Program-made: the position numbers and the translations under genes | The notes under the pieces: model-generated | Database searches by the model: none | What the model saw: only the letters and a program-made list of their open reading frames with translations | Told to the model about the DNA's origin: nothing | DNA from: B2-G16 sp964528085 | GTDB lineage: Bacteria; Bipolaricaulota; Bipolaricaulia; UBA7950; UBA9294 | Assembly (NCBI GenBank): GCA_964528085.1 | Contig: CAZGRE010000006.1 | Location: 1-47,843 of the forward strand | DNA length: 47,843 bases | Direction of reading: 5' to 3' | In this document: positions 8,260 to 15,611 of the stretch, piece after piece | Layout of the letters: each line of letters begins with the position of its first letter | Position numbering within the stretch: position 1 is the first letter of the stretch

Positions 8260-9096
8260 ATGAAAATACAAAAGCTGAATGGTCTCGTATCCGTTTTGTC
8301 GATCGCAGTCGCCCTTGTTTTGACCGTCTCATCCGTCTCGACCCTGGCGAACACAGCACCGGAGCCGGCGTTCACCGCATGGCGGGTGGAGGGGAAGGGG
8401 GAGACGGTCGTCGGATTCGACGCCTCCTCGTCGAGCGATCCGGATGGAGCGATCGCGGTCTATCAATGGACGTTCGGCGACCGGTCGAGCGGGTCGGGGA
8501 TGACGGTCGAGCATACCTACCCCTCGGTCGGAACCTACGAGGTCACCCTCGTTGTGATCGACGATGGAGGCGCGGCAGGGATCCTGACGAAGGAGATCGA
8601 CATCGCCCAGCTCCTTACCTCTCCTCACACAGGAGAGGCTGAACCTGCCGTGGCCCCTGCGAACGTTCCGATCGGGACGGGCGTCGGGGAGCGCGCCCCG
8701 GAGTTCACCCTGATCGATTTCGACGGTCAGTCCGTCCACCTCTCCGATTTCCTCGGGAAGGTCGTTTTGATCGAGTTCTGGAGGAGGACCTGCCCGCACT
8801 GCGTCGCCTCGACCCCGTATCTGGAGGAGCTCCGCCAGGCGTTCGCCGAGGAGGACTTCGTCGTCATCCTGATCGTCCTCGACTACAACCCGGCCGAGGC
8901 GGAGCGGTACCTGACCGAGAACGGGTTCACCGACCTCCTCGCCCTGCGGGAGCCGGTTTCGAGCGAACGGAAGACGGCGGAAACGTACAGAATCACCAAC
9001 GTCCCCCGCGCATTCCTGATCGACAAGACGGGGGTGATCCGTTATTACGGGGCACCGGATGATCTGAGCGAGGAGACGATCGCCCCCTGGCTGTAG
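8260..9096 (+). CDS. exported PKD-TlpA thioredoxin-like fusion protein
   Basis: A 278-residue exported protein. It has a signal peptide (residues 1-31, ending near TLA), then a PKD domain (about 40-120) with the signature VYQWTFGDRSSGSG and HTYPSVGTYEVTLVV. A short linker leads to a TlpA/AhpC-type thioredoxin domain (about 143-278). The redox site is CPHC in EFWRRTCPHCVASTP, and the cis-proline loop is TNVPRAFLID. It probably acts as a thiol-disulfide oxidoreductase outside the cytoplasm, with the PKD domain as a spacer or binding module. AGGAGGGA precedes the start at 8260. It follows the parvulin lipoprotein by 27 bases, so both may serve folding of exported proteins. Confidence 0.9.
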   Translation: MKIQKLNGLVSVLSIAVALVLTVSSVSTLANTAPEPAFTAWRVEGKGETVVGFDASSSSDPDGAIAVYQWTFGDRSSGSGMTVEHTYPSVGTYEVTLVVIDDGGAAGILTKEIDIAQLLTSPHTGEAEPAVAPANVPIGTGVGERAPEFTLIDFDGQSVHLSDFLGKVVLIEFWRRTCPHCVASTPYLEELRQAFAEEDFVVILIVLDYNPAEAERYLTENGFTDLLALREPVSSERKTAETYRITNVPRAFLIDKTGVIRYYGAPDDLSEETIAPWL

Positions 9097-9119
9097 AACC
9101 GCCCGGAAAGGAGGCCCCG

Positions 9120-9660
9120 ATCTCCGAGCGCGTGTTGAAAGACGACAACCAAAGCTGCGAGGTCAGGCTCGAGGAATACCTCGACATCAAGCGGATGATC
9201 GATCAGTTCGGAAAGACGGCTTATCGAGCGGTGCGCGACTATTTATTACCGATCCTGCGGATACGAGGCGGGATACGACCTCGCCCTCTCCCTGATCAAG
9301 GAAGGGAAGCTGACAAAGGAGATGATCGAGGCCGATCCGGCGGGGAGCCTCCTTCTACTGATGGAGGAGTTCTTCTCCCGGAGGGGAGGGAACCGGCCGA
9401 TCCTCGTCCGCAACGGGGATGAGGTCACCCTGACGACGAGAAACGCGGCCTTCTGCCCGTCACCGATCGCCCAGCGTGAGAGCGGCGTCCAGCCCAAGGA
9501 CATATGCAACATCCACAAGCGCGCGTTCATGGACGGTTTCTCCCGAATGATCGCGGCCCTCTCCCCAACGGTGCAGATCCAGTACACGAACGCCTCATCG
9601 CGGAGCATCGACCCGGACGCCGACTGCATCGAGCTCTTCCGCGTCCTCACCCCGGCTTAG
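9120..9660 (+). pseudogene. small cysteine-containing protein, ATC-hydrolase-like, frameshifted
   Basis: The frame starting near 9120-9132 reads through EVRLEEYLDIKRMIDQFGKTAYRAVRDY and then loses sense. The next frame continues as YYRSCGYEAGYDLALSLIKEGK and ends ELFRVLTPA at 9660. Removing one T from the TTT at 9242-9244 joins them (RDYYYRSCGYE). The joined protein would be about 179 residues. Its C-terminal half has widely spaced conserved-looking Cys (FCPSPIA, DICNIH, DADCIELF), a pattern that reminds me of the L-2-amino-thiazoline-4-carboxylate hydrolase family; this is tentative. The Shine-Dalgarno AAAGGAGG (9107-9114) lies 5 bases before an ATC codon at 9120 and 17 before the first standard start, GTG 9132. 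Confidence 0.6.
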
Positions 9661-11420
9661 CCGCCGACCCGGTAGATCGCAACCTCTTCTGAACGCCCCT
9701 TGAGCGCCCTGCGGGGGAGCCTGATCGCCTCGATCTCATCCCGCAGGAGATTGTACGTCCCTTCTGTGATCAGGATCTCACCCGCCTTGGCGATCCCCTG
9801 GAGGCGGGAGGCGACGTTCACGCTGTCGCCGATCACCGTGTAGTCCATCATCCTCTCTGAGCCGACGTTCCCGACGATCACCTCGCCGGAGCTGATCCCG
9901 ATCCCGAGCCCGATCCTGCGGAGGGTATCATCCCGTGGATCATCGACCAGGCGCGAGAACTCGACCTGCATCTCCCGCGCCGCAGCGATCGCCCGACGGG
10001 CCGCGTCGGCGCGGGTCTCTCCCACCTCGAAGAATGCGAGGAGCCCATCGCCGAGGAACTTGTCGAGGATCCCGCCGTTCCTCAGGACAGCGTCGACCAA
10101 TCGGGGGAGGATCCGGTTCAACGTCTCCATCACCGTCCGGGCGTCGTGCTCCTCGGCAAAGCCGGTGAACCCGCGGACGTCGGCGAACAGGACGGAGACA
10201 TGGCACGCCTCGCCACCGAGGCCCATATGCCGGGATGGATCGGCCAGGATCCGCACGGTTATCTCATCGGGGAGGTAATGGCTCAACGTCGACGAGAGCC
10301 GCTCGTTGTGCTCGCTCAACTCCACCCCGGCGCGGCTGTTCCGTATCCCCCGCCGAACGAGGAAGAACGCACCGATCCCAACCCCAATGAAGGCAAGCCC
10401 GTCGAATATGAGGAGCGATCCGAGTCCGGCACCCCGGGCCTCGGCCATTATCCCGGCTGGAAGCCGGGAGACGATCTTCCAACCGTACGAGCCCCCCGGA
10501 GGATCCAATTGAGGGTCGCTCAAACCGGTGAGTTCACAGGTCGCCTCCCCTACCTCCTGCAATGGATAGACCGTCGCGTAGCTGAACAGCCCGTTTTCGG
10601 TCTCAAACTGCCCCGCTTCAGAAGAGCCGATCCTAGCCCATTCCGCCGGGTAGAGGTTCCCAAACCGTTCATCCTCCCTCCCTGGGAGGATGAACCCCCA
10701 CTCACGGCTACGATCCGCCCCCTGCAGCCAGTACCCATCGCCGTTTAGGAGCGAAACGACCGCTCCTTCGGAGCTCCGGACCCGGTCGAATCCGCGGAGA
10801 AGCTCATCTCCGCGCAGGTTGAGGACGATGATCCCCCCGTCCTTCCCCTCTCCGGATGGGACGTAGACGGCGAATCGGACGAGCGGTTTCAACGGCCGCT
10901 CGACCTCGCCGCCTTCGATGTTTAAATCGAACGGCGATACGTACACCATCCCAGGAGCGCAGGCGAGGGCTTCCCGAACGTAATATCTATCACTTTTGTC
11001 CTGCAAGCGTGCGGAGGGGACGGCGATGGCTTCGCCGGCATTATAGTCGACGCGGACGAGTTCCATCCCATCCTCGCTCAGCAGCCTGAGCTGGTCGTAT
11101 ACCATCCGCCTTCGCATAAACGAGATAAACTCCCACGTCAACCCCTCCCGGACCTGATCGACCGGCTCAGACAGATATCCCCTCACCTCATTCAGCTCGG
11201 AGAGGTAGAGGATGTCGGAGACAGCCGTTCGAAAGGCGCCGGATAGGCTGCTTTTCCGCATCTGGACGTTGTGAACCTCAGCCTCCCCGATCAGGCGTTC
11301 GCGGCGGGCGATCGTATTCAGGCGGACCGCATAGGAAACCCCACCGATGAGGATCGCAGATAAAAGGAGGGCTGCGCCGAACCGCTTGAGAAGCTCCCTC
11401 CTCCACCCTTCCCCGTCCAA
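9657..11420 (-). CDS. membrane class III adenylate/guanylate cyclase with extracytoplasmic sensor
   Basis: Makes cyclic nucleotide in response to an external signal. The TTG at 11420 is preferred (587 residues) because AAGGGGG lies at the right distance; a TTG at 11450 would add 10 residues. The order is a membrane helix (about 15-33), a large extracytoplasmic Cache-like sensor of roughly 280 residues (YDQLRLLSEDGMELVRVDY, DRYYVREAL), a second membrane helix (about 335-357), a short linker (HYLPDEITVRIL) and the catalytic domain. The catalytic motifs are complete: metal Asp in VLFADVRGFTGF, Lys and second Asp in DKFLGDGLLAFF, and Asn/Arg in GDSVNVASRLQG. The Lys in DKF favours ATP. It overlaps the convergent upstream gene by 4 bases. 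Confidence 0.92.
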   Translation of the reverse strand: MDGEGWRRELLKRFGAALLLSAILIGGVSYAVRLNTIARRERLIGEAEVHNVQMRKSSLSGAFRTAVSDILYLSELNEVRGYLSEPVDQVREGLTWEFISFMRRRMVYDQLRLLSEDGMELVRVDYNAGEAIAVPSARLQDKSDRYYVREALACAPGMVYVSPFDLNIEGGEVERPLKPLVRFAVYVPSGEGKDGGIIVLNLRGDELLRGFDRVRSSEGAVVSLLNGDGYWLQGADRSREWGFILPGREDERFGNLYPAEWARIGSSEAGQFETENGLFSYATVYPLQEVGEATCELTGLSDPQLDPPGGSYGWKIVSRLPAGIMAEARGAGLGSLLIFDGLAFIGVGIGAFFLVRRGIRNSRAGVELSEHNERLSSTLSHYLPDEITVRILADPSRHMGLGGEACHVSVLFADVRGFTGFAEEHDARTVMETLNRILPRLVDAVLRNGGILDKFLGDGLLAFFEVGETRADAARRAIAAAREMQVEFSRLVDDPRDDTLRRIGLGIGISSGEVIVGNVGSERMMDYTVIGDSVNVASRLQGIAKAGEILITEGTYNLLRDEIEAIRLPRRALKGRSEEVAIYRVGG

Positions 11421-11531
11421 TCGCTCACCCCCTTCGTGTAACTGAGTCAAGCCTATAGAAGACCATTGAAGAATTGTAGGGGTTCTGCTGGAGATTAGGT
11501 GAGCATCGACCCGGATCTAGAATAGGGGGCT

Positions 11532-12347
11532 TCAACGCTCGCGCCGGCGTTTCGGCGACATCGCGGTCGAGATGAGAAACAGGCCGGCCGCACAGAGGGC
11601 GATCGCCGAGCCGATCGGAAGATCGGCCCACAGGGAGAAGAGGAACCCAAAGAGTGCCGATCCACCGCCGATGAGCGGGGCGATGAGAAAGACCTTCTTG
11701 ATGTCATAGGCCCACTGAAACGCGCTCGTCGCCGGGAGGACCATGAGGGCATAGATCAACAACCCTCCGGTTATCCGGAGCGAAACCGAGACTACAACCG
11801 CAACGAGGACGAGGATCCCGTAGTAGTAGCCGCGCGCGTTCAGACCGGAGGCGATGGCGAGCCTCCGATCCAACAGGAGCGCGAAGAACCCCTTCCAGAA
11901 ACCGATAAAGACGAGAATGATGAGAAGGGCGACGATGGCGAGGATCCACACCTCCTCCATCGTCATCCCAAGGACGCTCCCCCAGAGGAGGGAGAGGGCA
12001 CCGCTTCCGATCCCGCCGCTCGGGGTCTTGGTCAGGAAGACGAACCCGAGCGCCATCGCCACGGGAAAGAGGGCACCGAGGACAGCGTCCGTGTTCATCC
12101 GGGATATGTCGGCGAGCGGACCGAGGAGGAGGGAGACGAGGAGGGAGAACGCGATCGCCGTCCACAGCGGCTCGAGGGAGAGCATCATCCCGAGGGCCGC
12201 CCCGGCGAACGCGGCATGCGATATCGCGAACCCGAGCGAGGAGAGCTTCATCCGAACGACGAACACCCCGATCGAACCGCAGATGAGACCGGCGAGGATC
12301 GATCCGATCAACGTGGGAAGAACGATGTGCCACGGAAGCCCGAACAT
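11532..12347 (-). CDS. metal ABC transporter permease (ABC-3/ZnuB family)
   Basis: A 271-residue integral membrane protein with about eight hydrophobic segments, beginning HIVLPTLIGSILAGLICGSIG. It has the family motif SHAAFAGAALGMML (SH..F.G in ABC-3 permeases) and the conserved GGLLIYALMVLPATSA near the C-terminus. It is the last gene of a five-gene operon led by nikR, and its ATG shares one base with the TGA of the ATPase gene (TGATG). The ABC-3 family usually carries Zn or Mn; the nikR context points to nickel or cobalt here. Confidence 0.93.
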   Translation of the reverse strand: MFGLPWHIVLPTLIGSILAGLICGSIGVFVVRMKLSSLGFAISHAAFAGAALGMMLSLEPLWTAIAFSLLVSLLLGPLADISRMNTDAVLGALFPVAMALGFVFLTKTPSGGIGSGALSLLWGSVLGMTMEEVWILAIVALLIILVFIGFWKGFFALLLDRRLAIASGLNARGYYYGILVLVAVVVSVSLRITGGLLIYALMVLPATSAFQWAYDIKKVFLIAPLIGGGSALFGFLFSLWADLPIGSAIALCAAGLFLISTAMSPKRRRER

Positions 12348-13054
12348 CAGCCTGATCCCCCCTTCCCGGCCGGCCGGTCCGATACGATCCGGCCTTCCAC
12401 GATGGTGACGATCCTCCCGGCGCGGTCGCGGAGGTATCCCGCCTCGTGGCTGACGACGAGAGCGGTTGAGGAGAGCTCATCCTTGAGGGAGACGACAAGG
12501 TGTTCAATATCCGCTTTCGCCTCCGGATCGAGGTTCGCCGTCGGCTCATCGAGGAGGAGGAGGCGGGCGCGTTGAGCGAGGGCACGGGCGAGGAGGGCCT
12601 TCCGCTGCTGTCCACCGGAGATCCGGCCGATCGGACGACGGGAGAGGGGTGCCAGGCCGACCGCAGCGAGGGCCTCGGCGAGGGCCTCGCGGTCGGCCCG
12701 ACGGACGAACCTGAACGGGGGCAACCCCCCGAATCTCGCCATCAACACGACGTCCCGGACGAGATACGGGGTCGACGGGGGGAAGAAGAGGTCCTGGGGA
12801 ACGTAGCCGATCGACCGTCTTAACCGGTGCGCATCCGGCCCCATCTCTTCCCCGAAGACACGGACATCCCCACGCACCACAGGGAGGAGGCCGTCGATAA
12901 CGTCGAGGAGGGTCGTCTTCCCCGCCCCGTTCGGCCCGACGATCGCCAGGAGCTCCCCCTCTCTCACCGAAAGGTCGATATCCCTCAGGGTCGCTGCGCG
13001 CTCCCCTTCGTAAGCGGCCTCGACCCGGCTTAATCGGATGACGGGCCGGTCCAC
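12347..13054 (-). CDS. metal ABC transporter ATP-binding protein
   Basis: ATPase of the ABC-3 metal importer, 235 residues from the GTG at 13054. That start has GGAG 8 bases upstream and begins VIRLSRVEAAYEG as in ZnuC-type proteins; the longer open frame to 13240 only overlaps the preceding gene and lacks homology. Motifs in order are Walker A GPNGAGKTTLL, Q-loop YVPQDLFF, signature ISGGQQRKALLARAL, Walker B LLLLDEPTANLD and the switch His in VVSHEAG. It overlaps the FmdE-like gene by 25 bases, so translation is likely coupled. Confidence 0.94.
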   Translation of the reverse strand: MDRPVIRLSRVEAAYEGERAATLRDIDLSVREGELLAIVGPNGAGKTTLLDVIDGLLPVVRGDVRVFGEEMGPDAHRLRRSIGYVPQDLFFPPSTPYLVRDVVLMARFGGLPPFRFVRRADREALAEALAAVGLAPLSRRPIGRISGGQQRKALLARALAQRARLLLLDEPTANLDPEAKADIEHLVVSLKDELSSTALVVSHEAGYLRDRAGRIVTIVEGRIVSDRPAGKGGSG

Positions 13055-13470
13055 GCGAAGAGCTCCGTCAAGGGTAGAGACCTCGCCCTCTCTGACTCGG
13101 CTTCGATCTCCCCTTCTCTGAACATTCGGAGGACCTCGCCACGAAGCTCGATCGAGACGCGCCTTCCATCGTCGGTCGTGAACCTGACGCGGGGGATCCC
13201 CGAGTCGATCACGCGGAGGTTCCCCTTGCCGATCGTGCACCCCGACCCGATCTGGATCCCGTCGGAGAAGCAGGAGACAGGGGGCTCCCCCCCTGTCTCC
13301 GACTCGGCGCGGATTCCGAAGTAGCCGGGATGATCAAGGAGCTTGAGGCCGAGGAGGCCAGCGCGGATCCCAGCGATCAGGAACGGGCCGGTATGCCCGT
13401 GGAGGAGGACGCCCCGATCGATGAAATCGCCCAAGTCCGCCCGATCCGCCTCGATGCGAAGCTTTTTCAT
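13030..13470 (-). CDS. FmdE-like protein within the metal transporter operon
   Basis: A 146-residue soluble protein of the FmdE family, named from formylmethanofuran dehydrogenase operons. The two hallmark regions are present: LLHGHTGPFLIAGIRAGLLG and the Cys-containing stretch CFSDGIQIGSGCTIGKGN. The ATG at 13470 is used because it lies two bases after the stop of the binding-protein gene and starts directly in homologous sequence. No formylmethanofuran dehydrogenase genes are nearby. Placed between the binding protein and the ATPase of a NikR-led metal importer, it more likely handles metal on the cytoplasmic side (chaperone or sensor); that role is inference. Confidence 0.85.
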   Translation of the reverse strand: MKKLRIEADRADLGDFIDRGVLLHGHTGPFLIAGIRAGLLGLKLLDHPGYFGIRAESETGGEPPVSCFSDGIQIGSGCTIGKGNLRVIDSGIPRVRFTTDDGRRVSIELRGEVLRMFREGEIEAESERARSLPLTELFAWTGPSSD

Positions 13471-13471
13471 T

Positions 13472-14284
13472 TCACTCTTCGGCCGGTTCGATCGCCGAGA
13501 AGAGGGCCTCAGCGTTGTGGGAGAAAAGATCGATGAGGCTCGCCGTCCCTGGGGGAAAGCCGGGGAAGTTGGAGAGGACAACGTGAACCGCGCCGATCTC
13601 CTCCGCGAGCTTCTTCCCGAAATCGATGCCGCTCTGCCAGTTATCGATCACAAGGATGGCACCGCCCTCCCGCCCCGCATCCGCGAGTTCGACGAGGTCG
13701 CGCATCGAGAGCCCCTCCGGCATCGGATAAGTCGCCACGACATCGAACCCGAGCCAGGAGACGAAACCGACCTGCCACTCCATACAGACGACCGGAACCC
13801 CCTCGACGCCGCGGTCGGTCGCCTCATTACGAAGGGATTCGGCAAGAGCAGCGAGCCTCGCCTCATAGTCGGCGGCGTTAGCCCGGAAGGTATCCGCCTT
13901 ATCCGGGAAGCGGGCGGCGAGAGCAGCGGCGATCGCATCCGCCTTCGCCGCTGCCGCCTCGGGGGTGTTCCACGGTCCGGGAAGAGAGACGGCGATCCCT
14001 TCGTTCCCGACGGCGGAGAGGAGGGTGTCGACCCACGCCTCAAACCCGGAGTAGAAGACGAGATCGGCCCCTGCAAACGCTGCTATGTCGCTCGGGCAAA
14101 GGTCGTAGTGCGCCGGACAGAACCCGGGCGGGATGATCGTCACAACCTCGATTAATCCATCCCCTATCTCTCCGGCAATCTCTCCGAAGACCGCATGCGT
14201 GGCAACGACGATCGGCTCCGCCGCGGCGATGACCGCAACGAAGGTAGTGAGGAGTACAGCGATAAGGAAGATCCGCTTCAACAT
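13472..14284 (-). CDS. metal ABC transporter substrate-binding protein (ZnuA/TroA-like)
   Basis: A 270-residue exported binding protein with a signal peptide of about 22 residues (FLIAVLLTTFVAVIAAA). The cluster A-I fold shows in IVVATHAVFGEIAGEIG and in GFCPAHYDLCPSDIAAF, where His59 matches the first metal-binding His of ZnuA proteins (PHxYEPxPSD). There is no His-rich loop. The second usual His region reads VVCMEWQVGFVSWLGF, without the expected His, so the metal site differs from typical zinc proteins. Its stop lies two bases before the FmdE-like gene and its start 13 bases after nikR. Nickel or cobalt is the likely cargo, judged from nikR. Confidence 0.9.
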   Translation of the reverse strand: MLKRIFLIAVLLTTFVAVIAAAEPIVVATHAVFGEIAGEIGDGLIEVVTIIPPGFCPAHYDLCPSDIAAFAGADLVFYSGFEAWVDTLLSAVGNEGIAVSLPGPWNTPEAAAAKADAIAAALAARFPDKADTFRANAADYEARLAALAESLRNEATDRGVEGVPVVCMEWQVGFVSWLGFDVVATYPMPEGLSMRDLVELADAGREGGAILVIDNWQSGIDFGKKLAEEIGAVHVVLSNFPGFPPGTASLIDLFSHNAEALFSAIEPAEE

Positions 14285-14297
14285 CTTCTTCTCCTTT

Positions 14298-14714
14298 CTA
14301 AACGATTCTCTCTCCGGTTGAGGTGGCCGTCAGCCCGCCGTGTTTCACCCCTTTTAAGCTGATCAACCGGTCGGCGAGAGCGCGGATCCCCCCGGCGTCC
14401 CCCCGGACAGCGATAAGCTCAAGGCAGTTGTCCCCGTCAAGGTGGATGTGGGTCGTGGCGATCACATACGGAAGGGCATGATGCTGGAGATCGGTGATCC
14501 TCTCCGCCAGGCCGGGACGGTGATGGTCGTAGAGGAGGGTGATCACACCGGCGACCTGTTCGTCGTCCGCCCATTCCTGCAGCACCAGCTGCTGCCGGAT
14601 CGCATCGCGGATCGCCTCAGAGCGGTTCTCGTACCCGCGCTTCCGCCAGAGGGCATCGAACCCCTCGATCAGCCGCTCATCGATCGACACGCTGAACCTG
14701 ACGAGTCTCCCCAT
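14298..14714 (-). CDS. nikR: nickel-responsive transcriptional regulator NikR
   Basis: A 138-residue ribbon-helix-helix repressor. The N-terminal DNA-binding part is LVRFSVSIDERLIEGFD plus NRSEAIRDAIR. The C-terminal ACT-like domain keeps all four high-affinity nickel ligands of E. coli NikR with the same spacing: His78, His89, His91 and Cys97 (in ATTHIHLDGDNCLE). It is the first gene of the operon with the importer, and its promoter region carries repeated GTGTTAC boxes, so it probably represses itself and the transporter when nickel is sufficient. Confidence 0.95.
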   Translation of the reverse strand: MGRLVRFSVSIDERLIEGFDALWRKRGYENRSEAIRDAIRQQLVLQEWADDEQVAGVITLLYDHHRPGLAERITDLQHHALPYVIATTHIHLDGDNCLELIAVRGDAGGIRALADRLISLKGVKHGGLTATSTGERIV

Positions 14715-14743
14715 GGTAACACTTCCTCTTAATTTCGTAACAC
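14715..14743 (-). promoter_or_regulatory. candidate NikR operator: two direct GTGTTAC boxes
   Basis: On the minus strand the heptamer GTGTTAC occurs at 14737-14743 and again at 14716-14722, a period of 21 bp (two helical turns). The second box touches the nikR start codon, and the AGAGGAAG Shine-Dalgarno lies between them. GTGTTAC is, as I recall, the half-site described for NikR of Geobacter-type bacteria. A degenerate related sequence (GTTTAC) lies at 14751-14756 in the other orientation. Confidence 0.6.
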
Positions 14744-14749
14744 CGCGAT

Positions 14750-14777
14750 AGTTTACCGATATTCATCCGCTTCGCAA
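14750..14777 (-). promoter_or_regulatory. promoter of the nikR-metal importer operon
   Basis: On the minus strand a -35 TTGCGA (14772-14777) and a -10 TAAACT (14750-14755) are separated by 16 bases. Each matches the consensus at four of six positions. The GTGTTAC boxes begin 7 bases downstream of the -10, over the initiation region, which fits repression by NikR. Confidence 0.55.
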
Positions 14778-14808
14778 GCTCCCTCTTTCCCCGGCGGGAG
14801 GAACCGGA

Positions 14809-14814
14809 TATAGT
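14809..14814 (+). promoter_or_regulatory. -10 element close to the btpA-like start
   Basis: TATAGT ends 10 bases before the ATG at 14825. The only Shine-Dalgarno-like sequence (GGAGG, 14797-14801) is 23 bases from the ATG and would lie upstream of the transcript. The mRNA would therefore have a leader of only a few bases or none. No good -35 is visible. Confidence 0.4.
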
Positions 14815-14824
14815 CTCAGTCGGC

Positions 14825-15610
14825 ATGAAACCGTTCCTCGTCGAGAAACCGCTTATCGGGATGATCCATCTCAGGCCGCTCGCCGGGAGCGTCGGCTACC
14901 GGAAGCAGGGGACCGGGCCGATCCTCGATCTGGCCCTCCGCGACCTGTACGCGCTCGAGACCGGAGGGATAGACGCCGTCATCGTGGAGAACCTGGGGGA
15001 CGCGCCGTACGCCAAGATGGCACCGCGGGAGACGATCGCGATGATGGCGGTCATCGTCCAGCGGCTCGTCGAGAAGACGACCCTCCCCGTGGGGGTGAAC
15101 GTCCTTAGGAACGACGGGCTCGCAGCGATGGCGATCGCCGCCGCGACCGGGGCATCGTTCATCCGGGTGAACGTCTTCACCGGGGTCGCGTTCACCGATC
15201 AGGGGATCATCGAGGGACAGGCACGCGATCTTAAGTGGCTGAAGCGCGACCTGGGGACGGAGACGGCGATCCTCGCCGACATCCACGTCAAGCACGCCGC
15301 CCACCTGACCGGTATCGAGGAGGCGGCGATCGACGCAGCGAGGAACAACCCGGACGGGTTGATCGTCTCGGGGATCGGGACCGGAAAGAGGACGCCGCCG
15401 GAGGATCTGCAGGTGGTGAAGGGGGCTGTGAATCTTCCCGTATTCGTCGGAAGTGGGGTTCGAATCGACAATCTCTCCACGTACCGTGACGCAGACGGGT
15501 TCATCGTCGGGACGGTCCTGAAGGAGAACGGAAAGATCGACGCCCCGATCGACGTCGATCGCGTCCGCGCACTGGCGGAGGGGGTCGCAACCTTGAGGAA
15601 GAAGGTCTAG
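14825..15610 (+). CDS. BtpA/SgcQ family TIM-barrel protein
   Basis: A 261-residue soluble protein of the BtpA family. It begins with the family segment KPLIGMIHLRPLAGSVGY and contains DAVIVENLGDAPY, LPVGVNVLRNDGLAAMAIA, FIRVNVFTGVAFTDQGIIEG, ILADIHVKHAAHL and LPVFVGSGV. The family is a predicted (beta/alpha)8 barrel found both in cyanobacteria (photosystem I biogenesis factor) and in sugar-catabolic operons (SgcQ). The reaction is not known. No photosynthesis or sugar genes are nearby here. It is divergent from nikR and is followed at once by two envelope-protein genes. Confidence 0.92.
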   Translation: MKPFLVEKPLIGMIHLRPLAGSVGYRKQGTGPILDLALRDLYALETGGIDAVIVENLGDAPYAKMAPRETIAMMAVIVQRLVEKTTLPVGVNVLRNDGLAAMAIAAATGASFIRVNVFTGVAFTDQGIIEGQARDLKWLKRDLGTETAILADIHVKHAAHLTGIEEAAIDAARNNPDGLIVSGIGTGKRTPPEDLQVVKGAVNLPVFVGSGVRIDNLSTYRDADGFIVGTVLKENGKIDAPIDVDRVRALAEGVATLRKKV

Positions 15611-15611
15611 G

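Noticed and set aside
13054..13240. N-terminal extension of the metal ATPase to 13240
   Set aside because: The extension overlaps the FmdE-like gene, has no ABC homology, and the GTG at 13054 has a good Shine-Dalgarno.
13470..13581. Longer start for the FmdE-like gene
   Set aside because: The extra residues are an out-of-frame translation of the binding-protein gene; ATG 13470 is correctly spaced after its stop.
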